A stretch of DNA of 64,000 nucleotides from an uncultured Clostridia bacterium (GCA_944382875.1 CALWNQ010000007.1:58755-122754); one strand, 5' to 3'. Positions 1 to 10,854 are shown, counted from the stretch's first letter. Numbers and translations are program-made. The notes: a model not told the origin generated them from the sequence alone.

Positions 1-874
1 TTGGCTCTTCTCCTGTTGATTTAGAGAAGACACCATCAATCTCGGTGACAACCGCATGGATGATTCGCCGTTCATATGGGTTCATCGGCTCAAGAGCTGC
101 GGGACGACCGGTTTTTAATACCTTTTTTGCCATCCGTTGTGCCAATGCGCGCAGTGTTTCTTCCCGCTTTTCACGATAATTTCCCGCATTGATGGTAAAG
201 CGGACATATTCGCCCTCGCTGCGATTTGCAGCAAGAGAAACCAGGTATTGGATTGCATCCAGCGTTTCGCCACGCTTTCCAATCACAGTTCCGATATCGC
301 CGCCTTCCAGATGCACCAACACTGTGCGATTTTCCGCAGGTTCCATCCGGATTTCAATCCCAGTCAAGCCCATTTTGTCAAAAATTTCCTGTAAATATGC
401 TTTGGCCACATCCATTTTAGGTTGAAGCTGTTCCATTGGGATTTCCGGTTGTTTTTCTTCCTGCTTCTCTTCATTCTGAATCTCAGCCGGAGCTTCGACA
501 GGTATTGCTTTAACTGCCTCTTCCTTTTTCTCCGTTTTTACAGGAGCTGCAGGTTTCTGTTCCGGAGCAGCACTCTTTTCTTTTTTAACAGTCTCCGCCT
601 GCTTCTGCGGCTGAGCAGCTGTTTCCTTCTTGGTCACAGCCGGTGTTGTCTGCGATACCGGCTTACGAACTGGTTTTTCGGGCTTTTTGGCTTCTTCCTC
701 AGTCTGGACTGTTACGCGAACCTCTGCATCAATTTTTCCGATGCCCAAAAAACCCTTTTTAGGAAAGCGCAATACTTCAGGCGTTACTTCATCAATCGAA
801 ACGCCCAGTTCTCTACACGCATTCTGAATGGCCTCTTCCACCGTTGCGCCGGTGGCTGTAAACTCGCGAATCAT
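1..874 (-). CDS. khpB: RNA-binding protein KhpB/Jag (C-terminus runs off window)
   Basis: Read from an ATG at 874 the frame stays open for 291 codons to the window edge, so the 3' end is missing. Three parts are visible: an N-terminal Jag_N domain (MIREFTATG..., about residues 1-55), a charged Ala/Glu/Lys/Pro linker (about 60-145), and a KH domain with the GxxG loop in TVIGKRGETLDA followed by an R3H motif (NPYERRIIH). KhpB binds RNA, usually with KhpA, and influences cell division and envelope synthesis in Firmicutes. It is the last visible gene of the rpmH-rnpA-yidD-yidC-khpB operon, 25 bp after yidC, which is its usual place. Family assignment is firm; the RNA targets in this organism are unknown. 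Confidence 0.95.
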   Translation of the reverse strand, partial: MIREFTATGATVEEAIQNACRELGVSIDEVTPEVLRFPKKGFLGIGKIDAEVRVTVQTEEEAKKPEKPVRKPVSQTTPAVTKKETAAQPQKQAETVKKEKSAAPEQKPAAPVKTEKKEEAVKAIPVEAPAEIQNEEKQEEKQPEIPMEQLQPKMDVAKAYLQEIFDKMGLTGIEIRMEPAENRTVLVHLEGGDIGTVIGKRGETLDAIQYLVSLAANRSEGEYVRFTINAGNYREKREETLRALAQRMAKKVLKTGRPAALEPMNPYERRIIHAVVTEIDGVFSKSTGEEP

Positions 875-899
875 AAACAAGCCTCCATTTTACCGCAGA

Positions 900-2066
900 T
901 TACATCAAATCCTGATCGGTTACTTCCTTGTACTCTTCGCCGTATTTCTCGGCGTCCCGTTTTCTCGCTTCAGCAAGCCGCTTGCGGTTTTGTTCCTTTG
1001 CAGAAAGATATTCTGCCTGCGGATCCCGGCCTTCATTTTCCTTGTCAAGCTTTGCCAGATGTTCCTTCCGCTCTTTCCGCTGTTTTTCCTTGCGTTCTTC
1101 GTCGGTTAAATCATCATCATCCAACTCTTCGCCTTTTTCCAGCTTCTTTTTCCGCCTCATCTCACGTTCCAGACGTTTTTTATCCTCAATTTCTTTCATC
1201 TTCTGCTCATATTCTTCTCGGTACCTCTCTGGGTTATAGAGCTTGTTTAAGATAATTGTCTGTGCTCCAGCTAATACATTGGAAATAATCCAGTAAATAC
1301 CAACGCCGACCGGTACCGAAAAAGTAATCCACAGTGAGAAAAGCGGCATGCCGTACATCATGCCCTTCATCATACAGCCGCTTTGCTGCGACTGCTGCGC
1401 AGCAGTCGGATTCATCTTCATGGAAATCATGGAAGCCAGTAAGGCTGTCACGCCAGAAAGAATCGGAATCAGCAAAAGCCAGTTCCAGGCAAACTGCGGT
1501 ACAACACCCAAATCCAAACCAAACAAGCTGTAATCAAAATTCTGGATTTTCTGAATGTACTCCGGAGCAATTCCAGAAAACATAGAAACTTTATCCGGAT
1601 CCTGAACGGCTGCTACAATTTGCAGCTGCGCCTGATACGCGTTAAAATTCTCTACAGAATTTGCAAGAATATCTTTCATTTCGGTGATTACATCTGTCGG
1701 AAGCCGCAGAATATGTTTCAGCGGATTGTAAACAACGTCGATAATACCGAACAGAATGGGGAACTGAATAAATAGCGGCAGACACCCGCTCATCGGGTTA
1801 TAACCATGTTCTTCATAGAATTTCATGGTTTCTTCCTGCTGCTTTTGCTTGTTATTCGCGTATTTTTTCTGAATCTCCATCAATTTCGGCTGAAAAACCG
1901 ACATTTTTGCAGAAGATTTCTGCTGTTTAATGGAAAGCGGAAAAAGTGCCGCTCTAATAATAATCGTAAATAAAATCAGGCAGATACCATAGTTCTTAAT
2001 AACGGTATACAGCAGCCACATAATCCAGCCAAGCGGATAGCCGAAAATCTCGTTGATAAAGTTCAT
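900..2066 (-). CDS. yidC: Membrane protein insertase YidC/OxaI/SpoIIIJ
   Basis: 388 residues from the ATG at 2066, chosen because AGAAAGGA lies just upstream; an ATG 21 bp further out lacks such a site. YidC inserts membrane proteins with or without SecYEG. Visible: an N-terminal hydrophobic segment, a second one carrying the groove arginine (Arg38 in IIIRAALFPL), the cytoplasmic basic hairpin (KQQKSSAKMS...), the conserved NPMSGCLPLFIQFPILFG segment, further hydrophobic segments near 195-290, and a long Lys/Glu-rich cytoplasmic tail (about residues 300-388) typical of ribosome-binding YidC tails. There is no lipobox, unlike SpoIIIJ of Bacillus. It sits between yidD and khpB in the canonical operon. 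Confidence 0.96.
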   Translation of the reverse strand: MNFINEIFGYPLGWIMWLLYTVIKNYGICLILFTIIIRAALFPLSIKQQKSSAKMSVFQPKLMEIQKKYANNKQKQQEETMKFYEEHGYNPMSGCLPLFIQFPILFGIIDVVYNPLKHILRLPTDVITEMKDILANSVENFNAYQAQLQIVAAVQDPDKVSMFSGIAPEYIQKIQNFDYSLFGLDLGVVPQFAWNWLLLIPILSGVTALLASMISMKMNPTAAQQSQQSGCMMKGMMYGMPLFSLWITFSVPVGVGIYWIISNVLAGAQTIILNKLYNPERYREEYEQKMKEIEDKKRLEREMRRKKKLEKGEELDDDDLTDEERKEKQRKERKEHLAKLDKENEGRDPQAEYLSAKEQNRKRLAEARKRDAEKYGEEYKEVTDQDLM

Positions 2067-2137
2067 GGAACCTTTCCTTTCTGGCACATAAAGCGAAAAT
2101 TAAGAGGGAAATGCCATTTATCCAAATACACGAATGA

Positions 2138-2404
2138 TCACTTTCGCGTTTTTTTTCGATTTTTATGAGGTTTCCACGGAGGCAACCGAAATGTTTCCGG
2201 CACAGGATCAATCCCCCCCGGATGAAACGGGTTGCATCGCAAAATTCTCCATATACTTAAAATGCTGCCTTTCAGCGCTCCGAACCGTTCCAGCGACTGC
2301 AGGGCATAAGCGGAACAGGTCGGATAAAATCGGCAGCAGGGCGCTTTTAGCCCGGATAAATGTTTTTGATAAAATTGGACAAGAAATATCAGGACTTTTT
2401 TCAT
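2138..2404 (-). CDS. yidD: Membrane protein insertion efficiency factor YidD
   Basis: 88 residues with the family hallmarks: an N-terminal amphipathic or hydrophobic segment ([20 protein letters not shown]), the cysteine motif [12 protein letters not shown], and [13 protein letters not shown]. YidD is a small membrane-associated protein that assists YidC-dependent insertion. Its ATG overlaps the rnpA stop by 4 bp (2401-2404), implying translational coupling; yidC follows 71 bp downstream. Length and context match the family. Confidence 0.96.
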   Translation of the reverse strand: MKKVLIFLVQFYQKHLSGLKAPCCRFYPTCSAYALQSLERFGALKGSILSIWRILRCNPFHPGGIDPVPETFRLPPWKPHKNRKKTRK

Positions 2405-2802
2405 GAATTAGCCGGCTTTCCGTTCTGTCTTACTGATGTTCCATTATCAGCCGGTGCTTGTCCCTGAAGCTGTTTCAGACAGCCTTTCATCGCAGCGGCA
2501 ACCTGATAGGATTTTGCCTGCAGAATCCGCTCTCTTGCAACAAAAACATAATCAAACCGATTATCAAACCGGTCCAGTACCGACCGCATTGCGGCACGAA
2601 TTAAACGCCGCGCACGATTCCGGCAAACAGCATTTCCAACCTTTTTGGTTGTTGTAATCCCATAACGGATCCCCATCCCGCGATTTCTGATTCGATAGCA
2701 AACAAAATACGGGCAAGCAATACTCTTTCCTTGATAATAAGCACGTTTAAACTCTTTATTCAATTTCAGCGTCTGAGGCATCCGGTATTTTTTTTGTTCC
2801 AT
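2401..2802 (-). CDS. rnpA: Ribonuclease P protein component
   Basis: 133 residues; the basic protein subunit that helps the RNase P RNA remove 5' leaders from pre-tRNAs. The diagnostic RNR-type motif is clear in [18 protein letters not shown], and the N-terminal [16 protein letters not shown] block is typical. Start is the ATG at 2802; an in-frame ATG at 2781 ([11 protein letters not shown]) is a shorter alternative closer to the usual family start. It lies between rpmH and yidD and overlaps yidD by 4 bp. The C-terminal tail (about 20 residues, [20 protein letters not shown]) is non-conserved. Confidence 0.96.
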   Translation of the reverse strand: MEQKKYRMPQTLKLNKEFKRAYYQGKSIACPYFVCYRIRNRGMGIRYGITTTKKVGNAVCRNRARRLIRAAMRSVLDRFDNRFDYVFVARERILQAKSYQVAAAMKGCLKQLQGQAPADNGTSVRQNGKPANS

Positions 2803-2892
2803 AATCCTTCCAATTCATGTTTAAAAACAGAAAGCTGAGGAAACCCTGTCCATATATGAAATCGGGCTTCCTCTGCTTGTATCCATGAACAC

Positions 2893-3027
2893 TTAGTGAG
2901 AGAGTCTTGCTCTGCCTCTGTCGCGTCTTCTCTTAAGCACTTTGCGGCCGTTGGCAGTTTTCATTCTCTGACGGAAGCCATGAACTTTTTTTCTCTGCAA
3001 TTTTTTGGGCTGGTAGGTTCTTTTCAT
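2893..3027 (-). CDS. rpmH: 50S ribosomal protein L34
   Basis: 44 residues, highly basic, beginning [19 protein letters not shown] and ending [12 protein letters not shown], which is L34 over its full length. A strong Shine-Dalgarno (AAAAGGAGGGG on the minus strand, about 3033-3043) precedes the ATG at 3027. First gene of the minus-strand operon; it and dnaA are transcribed divergently from the 3030-3527 intergenic region, the arrangement found at most bacterial origins. Confidence 0.98.
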   Translation of the reverse strand: MKRTYQPKKLQRKKVHGFRQRMKTANGRKVLKRRRDRGRARLSH

Positions 3028-3145
3028 TGATTTCCCCTCCTTTTATCATAGACGAAGTTTCCGGTTTTCGGCTCTTTTCCAACAGAAATCAGAAGAATTA
3101 GAGGTATTGACTGTCCGGAAAATAAGCGAAAACCCTCAATGTAAT

Positions 3146-3175
3146 AGTATAATCTATAGAACTGCTTTTTGTCAA
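3146..3175 (-). promoter_or_regulatory. rpmH operon promoter
   Basis: Minus-strand -35 TTGACA (3170-3175) and -10 TATACT (3146-3151) separated by 18 bp, about 120 bp upstream of the rpmH start. A sigma-A type promoter seen directly in the sequence; the start site is inferred. Confidence 0.8.
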
Positions 3176-3268
3176 CCGTTTTTTTATAAAAATCCTTCCC
3201 GTGCTTCTTTTTTTTACAATTCACATTTTTTCACTTCTTTCCACCCGGAATTTTTTATCAACATTTCG

Positions 3269-3307
3269 TGTGGAAAACTTGCGAAATAAAAAAGGATGTG
3301 CTATAAT
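3269..3307 (+). promoter_or_regulatory. dnaA promoter with adjacent DnaA-box-like site
   Basis: -35 TTGCGA (3279-3284) and -10 TATAAT (3302-3307) with a 17-bp spacer. A DnaA-box-like TGTGGAAAA lies at 3269-3277 touching the -35, and TTATTCACA (3447-3455) and TGTGGAAAG (3462-3470) lie in the leader. This layout suggests autoregulation by DnaA (inference). The rest of 3030-3527 is AT-rich with T-rich plus-strand tracts and shows no gene. Confidence 0.75.
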
Positions 3308-3527
3308 AAACTTAATAGTTGTCCACTTAACATCGGCTGTATTTCACATGTTCCGGTGTATATTTTTTGACCTTTTCCTGAATTTTTTTCTGTTTTTTCA
3401 CTAGTCATCCACTACTTTTACTCGCCATTCCTTGACTTTTTCACTTTTATTCACAAACAGATGTGGAAAGAACTGCTTTTTTCCCAATTTCACTTTTTTA
3501 AAATTAACAGCCAGGAGGACGTTTCAC

Positions 3528-4973
3528 ATGCAGTCATTTTCTGATGTGTTGAATCTTGTGAAAGATTATTTTCAACAAAAAGTCCGCAGCAATGAGTTGA
3601 CCGAAACGGCCTATCGCTGCTGGATTCAAAATATTGAACCGGACCGTTTTGAAAACAATACGGCTTATCTCACTGTCTCCTCTCCTTTTTATCGCGGAAT
3701 TTTAATCGACCAGTATCTTTCCCAACTGAAAGAAGCGTTTGAATCGGTATTGGGTTTTCCGGTCAATGTAGAAATTCTCTGCGGCAACGAAAATCCACCC
3801 GCAGAACCCGCGTCAACGCAACCAGTTGAAACTCCTGCTCCTCCTGCACAGGAAGAAGCACATCAGCCGGTATTTTCAGGTGGCAGTAATGACTTTTCTT
3901 TTCTGGAATCCCGTGTCCACGAATCGGATTTTTTAGTTGGAGAATACGATTATACCTTTGATACCTTTATTGTAGGCAGTAAAAACGAATTTGCGTACAC
4001 AGCCTGTAAATCCGTTGCCAATATCGCCAATATCCACAGCACCTCAATGAAGCCATACAATCCTCTTTTTATTTACGGTCCCAGTGGACTTGGCAAAACC
4101 CATTTGCTGATGGCAATTAAAAATGAAGTGCAGAAAAACGATCCTTCTTTAAATGTCATCTATACAAACTGTGAAACTTTTTCCAACGAACTGATTCTGG
4201 CAATTAAAAATCAGAATACCGGCCCATTCCACGAAAAATACCGGCATTCTGACTTTTTCCTGATCGACGACATCCAGTTTCTCTCTGGCAAAGAAGCTTC
4301 ACAGGAAGAATTCTTCCATACCTTTAACGAACTGTATCAGTGCGGCAAACAGATTGTCATCACCTCTGACCGTCCTCCCAAAGACATCAATGTAATCGCA
4401 GACCGTCTGAAATCTCGTTTTGAGTGGGGATTGCTAGCCGATATCGGCGCCCCGGATCTGGAAACAAGAATCGCTATCATTCAGCGTAAAGCCGAACTTC
4501 TCCAGCTTGCCATTCCGGATGACATCATTAACTTTATTGCAACCAAACTGAAAAGCAATATCCGTCAGCTGGAAGGCGCCGTGAAAAAAATCAAAATGTA
4601 CAAAATGTACACCGGCTCGGAGCCAACTCTTAGCGTTGCGCAGAATGTCATCAAGGAAATTCTGAATGACAACCAGCCAATGCCCATTACCATTGAGCGA
4701 ATCATTGAAGAAGTTGCACAGACCTATAAAGTCAACCCCAGCGATATCCGCTCCAACAAAAAAAATGCTCCAATTTCTCAGGCGCGACAGATCGCTATTT
4801 ATATTGTCCGGGAAATCACCCAGGCAACCATGAAGGAAATCGGACAGGAATTTGGCGGACGGGATCACACTACCATTGTTTACACGCTGAAAAAGGTAGA
4901 AAATCTGATTAAAACCAACCCGCACGACAAGGGGATCATTGAAGATATCATCAAAAATATCCGTGATCAATAA
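3528..4973 (+). CDS. dnaA: Chromosomal replication initiator DnaA
   Basis: 481 residues from the ATG at 3528, chosen because AGGAGG (3513-3518) precedes it; the upstream in-frame extension to 3432 runs through the promoter leader and is not used. Domain I (about 1-85), a Pro/Glu/Ala-rich linker (about 86-125), the AAA+ domain III with Walker A GPSGLGKT (184-191) and Walker B FFLIDDIQF, and DNA-binding domain IV with the DnaA signature GGRDHTTIVYTLKKVE. DnaA-ATP binds boxes in oriC, opens the duplex and loads DnaB. It is flanked by DnaA-box clusters on both sides. Confidence 0.99.
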   Translation: MQSFSDVLNLVKDYFQQKVRSNELTETAYRCWIQNIEPDRFENNTAYLTVSSPFYRGILIDQYLSQLKEAFESVLGFPVNVEILCGNENPPAEPASTQPVETPAPPAQEEAHQPVFSGGSNDFSFLESRVHESDFLVGEYDYTFDTFIVGSKNEFAYTACKSVANIANIHSTSMKPYNPLFIYGPSGLGKTHLLMAIKNEVQKNDPSLNVIYTNCETFSNELILAIKNQNTGPFHEKYRHSDFFLIDDIQFLSGKEASQEEFFHTFNELYQCGKQIVITSDRPPKDINVIADRLKSRFEWGLLADIGAPDLETRIAIIQRKAELLQLAIPDDIINFIATKLKSNIRQLEGAVKKIKMYKMYTGSEPTLSVAQNVIKEILNDNQPMPITIERIIEEVAQTYKVNPSDIRSNKKNAPISQARQIAIYIVREITQATMKEIGQEFGGRDHTTIVYTLKKVENLIKTNPHDKGIIEDIIKNIRDQ

Positions 4974-5470
4974 CTTTCTGTAAAACTTTGTATTTTCACA
5001 TTTTGTGGAGGGAAAAAACGCCTTTCTTTCCAGTTTTTCCTTGAATATTTTTGTGAATTCACCGGACTCACCAGAAAGTTTTCCACCAAAAAATGTGGAA
5101 AAATGTGAAAACATATCTTTCACTTTTTTCTCCACAATTTCTATTATCTTAACCGATTTTTTTCCACCTGTTCGTGAATTCCAATTTTTCAGTTCACATA
5201 TTCACATTTTTTCCACGCTACTTTCTTTTTTCTTAATCCGGAACAAATGCCCATATAATCGATATAAATTGCAGTTCACTCACATATTCACGCCCTCTAC
5301 TATTACTACTATACTTTATTTCTTTTATATTGATATGAAAGCTCTTCTTTCTTTTTGAAAAAGAAAAAGACGCTTCCTGCAAATTTATTATACAAAACGT
5401 ATAACGAATTTAATGAATCATCTGCACTTTTGTAATATTAACGCACGTTAGGAATTGGAGGCCTGCCTTT
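4974..5470. other. oriC, dnaA-dnaN intergenic region
   Basis: About 500 bp of very AT-rich DNA between dnaA and dnaN with no credible gene. It carries DnaA-box-like sites on both strands: TGTGGAAAA at 5094-5102, TTCTCCACA at 5128-5136 (one mismatch to TTATCCACA), and several TTTTCCAC and TTCACA variants between 5000 and 5290. Boxes are degenerate and favour a TTTTCCACA form. The right-hand end (5270-5345) holds the predicted unwinding element. Genes diverge from here, consistent with bidirectional replication. Confidence 0.85.
5266..5345 (-). promoter_or_regulatory. Predicted basal unwinding system: DnaA boxes, GC patch, DnaA-trios, AT-rich DUE
   Basis: Reading the minus strand, 5297-5314 gives GTA-TAG-TAG-TAA-TAG-TAG, a run matching the DnaA-trio (TAG-like triplet) repeat described for Bacillus subtilis. 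Immediately on its 3' side is a short GC patch (AGGGCG, 5291-5296), then DnaA-box-like TTCACA and TTCACT sequences at about 5274-5291. On the other side is a 30-bp AT-rich stretch (about 5312-5345). Order and polarity match the known B. subtilis arrangement; activity is inferred. Confidence 0.65.
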
Positions 5471-6592
5471 ATGAAATTTAGCTGTGATAAGTCGACTTTA
5501 TGTGAAGCTGTCAATAACGTATCACCAGCAGTTTCCGCTAAGTCGACATTAGCTGCGCTGGAATGTGTTTTGCTTCGCTGTACGCCGGGCAAGCTCAATG
5601 TAATTGGATACAATCTGGAGCTTGGGATTACCAAAGAAATTGCTGTGGACTCTTCCGAAACTGGAGAATTAATTTTAAATGCTCGTTTGTTTGGTGAGAT
5701 CATTAATCGAATGCCCAATACAGAATTGACTGTTTCAACCGATGATAAGTTACTTACGGTAATTCGGGGTGGCGGTGCTCAATTTACCATTTTGGGAATG
5801 AGCACTGAAGAATACCCGGAAATTCCGATTGTGAGTGAAGAAAAATCCCTTCGGATGCCGGCAGATGTGCTCCGCAGCATGATTTCCCAGACACTGTTTG
5901 CCGTTTCTCAAGACGCGAGCACACCAGTGCTGACTGGCACATTGTTTGAAAAAAAGAGTGGATTTCTCCATTTGGTATCAGTGGACGGGTGCCGGTTAGC
6001 ACTTCGGCGGGAACCAGTAGAAGGAAACGAAGATTTTCGATTCATTGTTCCCGGAAAGACGCTTGCCGAGCTGTTAAAACTCTTGAGCCGTTTTTCGGAT
6101 GAAGAAGAAATGGTGATTCGTGCAGGCAGCCGTCATATCGTATTTGACTGCGGCGGCTATCACATGATTTCTCGGTTGCTCGACGGAGAATTTATCGATT
6201 ATAATTCCGCTATCCCACGGGAGTACAAAACCAGAATTCAACTTTCCGCCCGGATGTTTGCGGAAAGCATCAATCGTGCATCTATCATCATCAACGAAAA
6301 GATCAAAAATCCAATCAAAGCAGTTTTTGAAAATGGTCAGGTGATGATTTCCTGCGAAACTTCAATGGGAAAGGTGAACGATGCCATGCCGGTAGAGCTG
6401 GAAGGGGAACCGGTCCGGATCGGGTTCAACAACAAATTTATGACAGATGCATTAAAGGCAAGCGAACAGGATGAACTGGTATTGGAGATCAACACCGCGT
6501 TTTCTCCCATCAAAATTCTTCCCAAAGAAGGCGACAGCTTTATTTTCCTGGTCATGCCGATGAGGTTGAAAGATGATAACGAAGCACATTAA
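5471..6592 (+). CDS. dnaN: DNA polymerase III beta subunit (sliding clamp)
   Basis: 373 residues, the usual clamp length, starting MKFSCDKSTLCEAVNNVSPAVS with GGAGG about 10 bp upstream. The three repeated clamp folds are covered, ending in the typical C-terminal FLVMPMRL segment that forms part of the partner-binding pocket. The clamp tethers the replicative polymerase to DNA. The next gene, yaaA, starts 20 bp inside the dnaN 3' end. Confidence 0.99.
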   Translation: MKFSCDKSTLCEAVNNVSPAVSAKSTLAALECVLLRCTPGKLNVIGYNLELGITKEIAVDSSETGELILNARLFGEIINRMPNTELTVSTDDKLLTVIRGGGAQFTILGMSTEEYPEIPIVSEEKSLRMPADVLRSMISQTLFAVSQDASTPVLTGTLFEKKSGFLHLVSVDGCRLALRREPVEGNEDFRFIVPGKTLAELLKLLSRFSDEEEMVIRAGSRHIVFDCGGYHMISRLLDGEFIDYNSAIPREYKTRIQLSARMFAESINRASIIINEKIKNPIKAVFENGQVMISCETSMGKVNDAMPVELEGEPVRIGFNNKFMTDALKASEQDELVLEINTAFSPIKILPKEGDSFIFLVMPMRLKDDNEAH

Positions 6593-6785
6593 AATCAAAA
6601 CCGGTTTTATCCGGATGGATCAGTTTCTGAAATTTGCCGGTGTGGCTGAAACTGGCGGCCATGCAAAACAGCTCATCAAAGAGGGGATCGTCCTCTTTAA
6701 CGGTGAGGTATGCACCCAGCGGGGCAAAAAGTTATACCCCGGCGATGAAGTGACTGTCGAAGATTACCGCCTTCTGGTGGATTGA
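6573..6785 (+). CDS. yaaA: S4-domain RNA-binding protein YaaA
   Basis: 70 residues made of essentially one S4 domain (IRMDQFLKFAGVAETGGHAKQLIKEGIVLFNGEV). The ATG lies inside the end of dnaN (20-bp overlap), and recF follows 7 bp after its stop. The dnaN-yaaA-recF order is conserved in Firmicutes. YaaA-type proteins are small RNA binders implicated in large-subunit maturation; the exact target here is not evident. Confidence 0.93.
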   Translation: MITKHIKIKTGFIRMDQFLKFAGVAETGGHAKQLIKEGIVLFNGEVCTQRGKKLYPGDEVTVEDYRLLVD

Positions 6786-6792
6786 GGCGCAT

Positions 6793-7902
6793 ATGGTCAT
6801 CGAACGGCTGGAGCTTTGTAATTTCCGTAATATTCCGGAATCCTGCCTGGAACCGTCGGAGGGAATTAACATTCTGCTGGGAGAAAACGCCCAGGGGAAA
6901 ACCAATCTGATGGAAGCTGTTTGGCTTTGTACCGGTTCCCGCAGTTTTCGCGGTTCCCGTGAAAGCCAGATGGTCCGTTTTGGAGCTGAATTTTTTCGGG
7001 TGGACCTTTCCTTCCGGGATAGAGAGCGAACCCAGAATATTCGGTACAGTGCGGGGCAGCATCGGCGCAAGGTGCTCCTCAATGGGGTGCCGGTTCGTCC
7101 GGCGCAGCTTGCGGGTGTTTTTCCGGCAGTGGTGTTCGATCCTACCCAGATGAATATTGTCCGGGAAGGTCCCGCCGAACGCCGGCAGTTTTTGGATGCT
7201 GCTATCTGCCAGTTGCAACCCGCCTATGCGCGGTATCTTGCGCAGTATAACAAGGTGTTGAGTCAGCGCAACGCCATTTTACAGGATCCTGACCGCTGCC
7301 GGCAGTTTGCCGGCACCTTTGATGTGTGGGACGAGCAGCTTTCCAGATTGGGAACCATCCTCACTATTTACCGCGCCGATTATATCCGCAAATTGCGGCC
7401 GGTTGCGGCCGAAATCTATGGCGGCTTTACCGGTTATGCCGAATCTTTTGCGGTTGACTACGAATCGACTGTGTTTTCAGCAGAAGAACAGCTGGAAACC
7501 TACGACGACCGGCTCATTGATTTATATCGGCGAGAGATGGAACAGAACCGGGAAACCGACCGGAAAATGCGCTGTACGACCAAAGGAGTACATCGGGACG
7601 ACATTGCCTTTCAGATCAACGAGCTGCCGGTGAAATCCTTTGGTTCGCGGGGACAACAGCGGAGCTGCGCGGTGGCACTCAAACTGGGGGAAGCCCGACT
7701 GCTGCGCGGCATTTCGGGCGAGGCGCCGGTCATTCTGCTCGACGATGTGATGAGTGAGCTCGACCAGGGAAGACAGGATTATATTTTGAATCAGATTCGC
7801 GGATTTCAGGTATTGATTACCTGCTGCGATGCTTCCAATACTCTTCGCATGGAGAGCGGCAGCATTTTTACCGTCCGGGCAGGAAGTATCTGCCGGGAAT
7901 AA
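6793..7902 (+). CDS. recF: DNA replication and repair protein RecF
   Basis: 369 residues. An SMC-like ATPase with Walker A in LLGENAQGKTNLME near the N-terminus, the signature region KSFGSRGQQRSCAVALKLGEA, and Walker B VILLDDVMSELD near the C-terminus. RecF promotes RecA loading at single-strand gaps and stalled forks with RecO and RecR. Start ATG at 6793 has a short GAGG just upstream; it lies 7 bp after yaaA, so the genes are probably co-transcribed from dnaN. Confidence 0.98.
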   Translation: MVIERLELCNFRNIPESCLEPSEGINILLGENAQGKTNLMEAVWLCTGSRSFRGSRESQMVRFGAEFFRVDLSFRDRERTQNIRYSAGQHRRKVLLNGVPVRPAQLAGVFPAVVFDPTQMNIVREGPAERRQFLDAAICQLQPAYARYLAQYNKVLSQRNAILQDPDRCRQFAGTFDVWDEQLSRLGTILTIYRADYIRKLRPVAAEIYGGFTGYAESFAVDYESTVFSAEEQLETYDDRLIDLYRREMEQNRETDRKMRCTTKGVHRDDIAFQINELPVKSFGSRGQQRSCAVALKLGEARLLRGISGEAPVILLDDVMSELDQGRQDYILNQIRGFQVLITCCDASNTLRMESGSIFTVRAGSICRE

Positions 7903-7919
7903 TCAGAAAGGCATAATTT

Positions 7920-8174
7920 ATGTATTTGCATATCGGAAATGAAAAAATACTCAGTTACGGGGATATCATAGGGATTTTTGACATTGAAAATGCTTCGGTA
8001 TCCAAATATACCAAGGAATTTTTAAGCCGTTCCCAGCAGGAGGGACAGGTCATCCCAGTTACTTCGGAGATGCCCAAATCTATCGTTGTGTGGGAGAAAA
8101 AAGGGGAACGCCGGCTCTATCTTTCCCAACTGGCGCCGGCCACCCTGCGTAAACGGACCCGGCTTCCCGGCTAA
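7920..8174 (+). CDS. remB: Extracellular matrix regulator RemB (DUF370)
   Basis: 84 residues matching the DUF370/RemB (YaaB) family: MYLHIGNEKILSYGDIIGIFDIENAS with a C-terminal SIVVWEKKGERRLYLSQLAPATLRKR. In Bacillus the paralogue RemA is a DNA-binding activator of matrix genes, and remB occupies this recF-gyrB position. It is 17 bp after recF and 35 bp before gyrB. The regulatory targets here cannot be deduced. Confidence 0.9.
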   Translation: MYLHIGNEKILSYGDIIGIFDIENASVSKYTKEFLSRSQQEGQVIPVTSEMPKSIVVWEKKGERRLYLSQLAPATLRKRTRLPG

Positions 8175-8191
8175 TCATAACATCAACCTGA

Positions 8192-10141
<1,950 letters not shown>

Positions 10142-10160
10142 TTCCGTCAGGAGGAAAATT

Positions 10161-10817
10161 ATGGACGAAAAGGAAAATATTACCGAGGAAACCCAGGAGA
10201 AAAAAACGGAAGAGGAAAAAATCATCCCCGGTCAGGGACTGGATACCGAAAAATTTGAAGGCTCCGAGCCGTGGCTCGATGGAAAACGGGTGGATGATTC
10301 AGTCACCGGACTGCGGATTGACTATGATCTGCGAGGGGATGAGGTGCGAAAAGCACTGAAATATTTCCAAAAGGCCACCATTTACCGCAAAAACATTATC
10401 TTTACTGTGATTTTGGCTGTGATTGTCGTCATCTATGCCCAGACAATTTTCCGCAATCCGGATTACACAATGGGATACCTGATGCTGGTGCTCGCGCTGG
10501 CAGTGATCTGGTTTCTGTGGTTTTTACCGGCGCGTCACATCAAATCGGCGGCAGAGGCGGCCGATTTGGCAGATGACACTTATCATTTGGAAATCTGTCC
10601 GCAGGGACTTTTAATGCCGCAGGAGGATGGCCGCTATCTGGTTGGTTTTGACCGGCCGGCCATCCGGGCAGTGGAGTTTTCTGACCTTTACCTGATTATT
10701 GCGAGTAAGGAAAAGGTGTTTGCTCTGCCTAAACGGTGCATTCCCGAAGAGGACTGCGAAAAACTTACCGGGATGCTGAAAGACGCGCTCGGCGCACGAT
10801 ATGAGAAAGCAGAATGA
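10161..10817 (+). CDS. YcxB-like membrane protein between gyrB and gyrA
   Basis: 218 residues from ATG 10161, with AGGAGG 7 bp upstream. An acidic, Glu/Lys-rich cytoplasmic N-terminus (about 1-70) is followed by two adjacent transmembrane helices (about residues 80-98 and 106-122) and a soluble C-terminal domain resembling the YcxB family (YHLEICPQGLLMPQED ... VFALPKRCIP). Function is unknown. The short gaps to gyrB (19 bp) and gyrA (37 bp) imply co-transcription; a membrane protein between the gyrase genes is not the common arrangement. Confidence 0.75.
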   Translation: MDEKENITEETQEKKTEEEKIIPGQGLDTEKFEGSEPWLDGKRVDDSVTGLRIDYDLRGDEVRKALKYFQKATIYRKNIIFTVILAVIVVIYAQTIFRNPDYTMGYLMLVLALAVIWFLWFLPARHIKSAAEAADLADDTYHLEICPQGLLMPQEDGRYLVGFDRPAIRAVEFSDLYLIIASKEKVFALPKRCIPEEDCEKLTGMLKDALGARYEKAE

Positions 10818-10854
10818 AAGACCGGACCGGCCTGCCCGGTGAGGAGGAAGAACG

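Noticed and set aside
3432..3527. N-terminal extension of dnaA to 3432
   Set aside because: The extension runs through the leader and DnaA boxes, lacks a ribosome site, and the family starts at the MQSFSDVLN methionine.
4434..5358. Frames in the dnaA 3' end and oriC (minus 4434-5135, plus 5005-5358)
   Set aside because: They are AT-rich Phe/Ser-rich translations of origin DNA with no ribosome site or domain.
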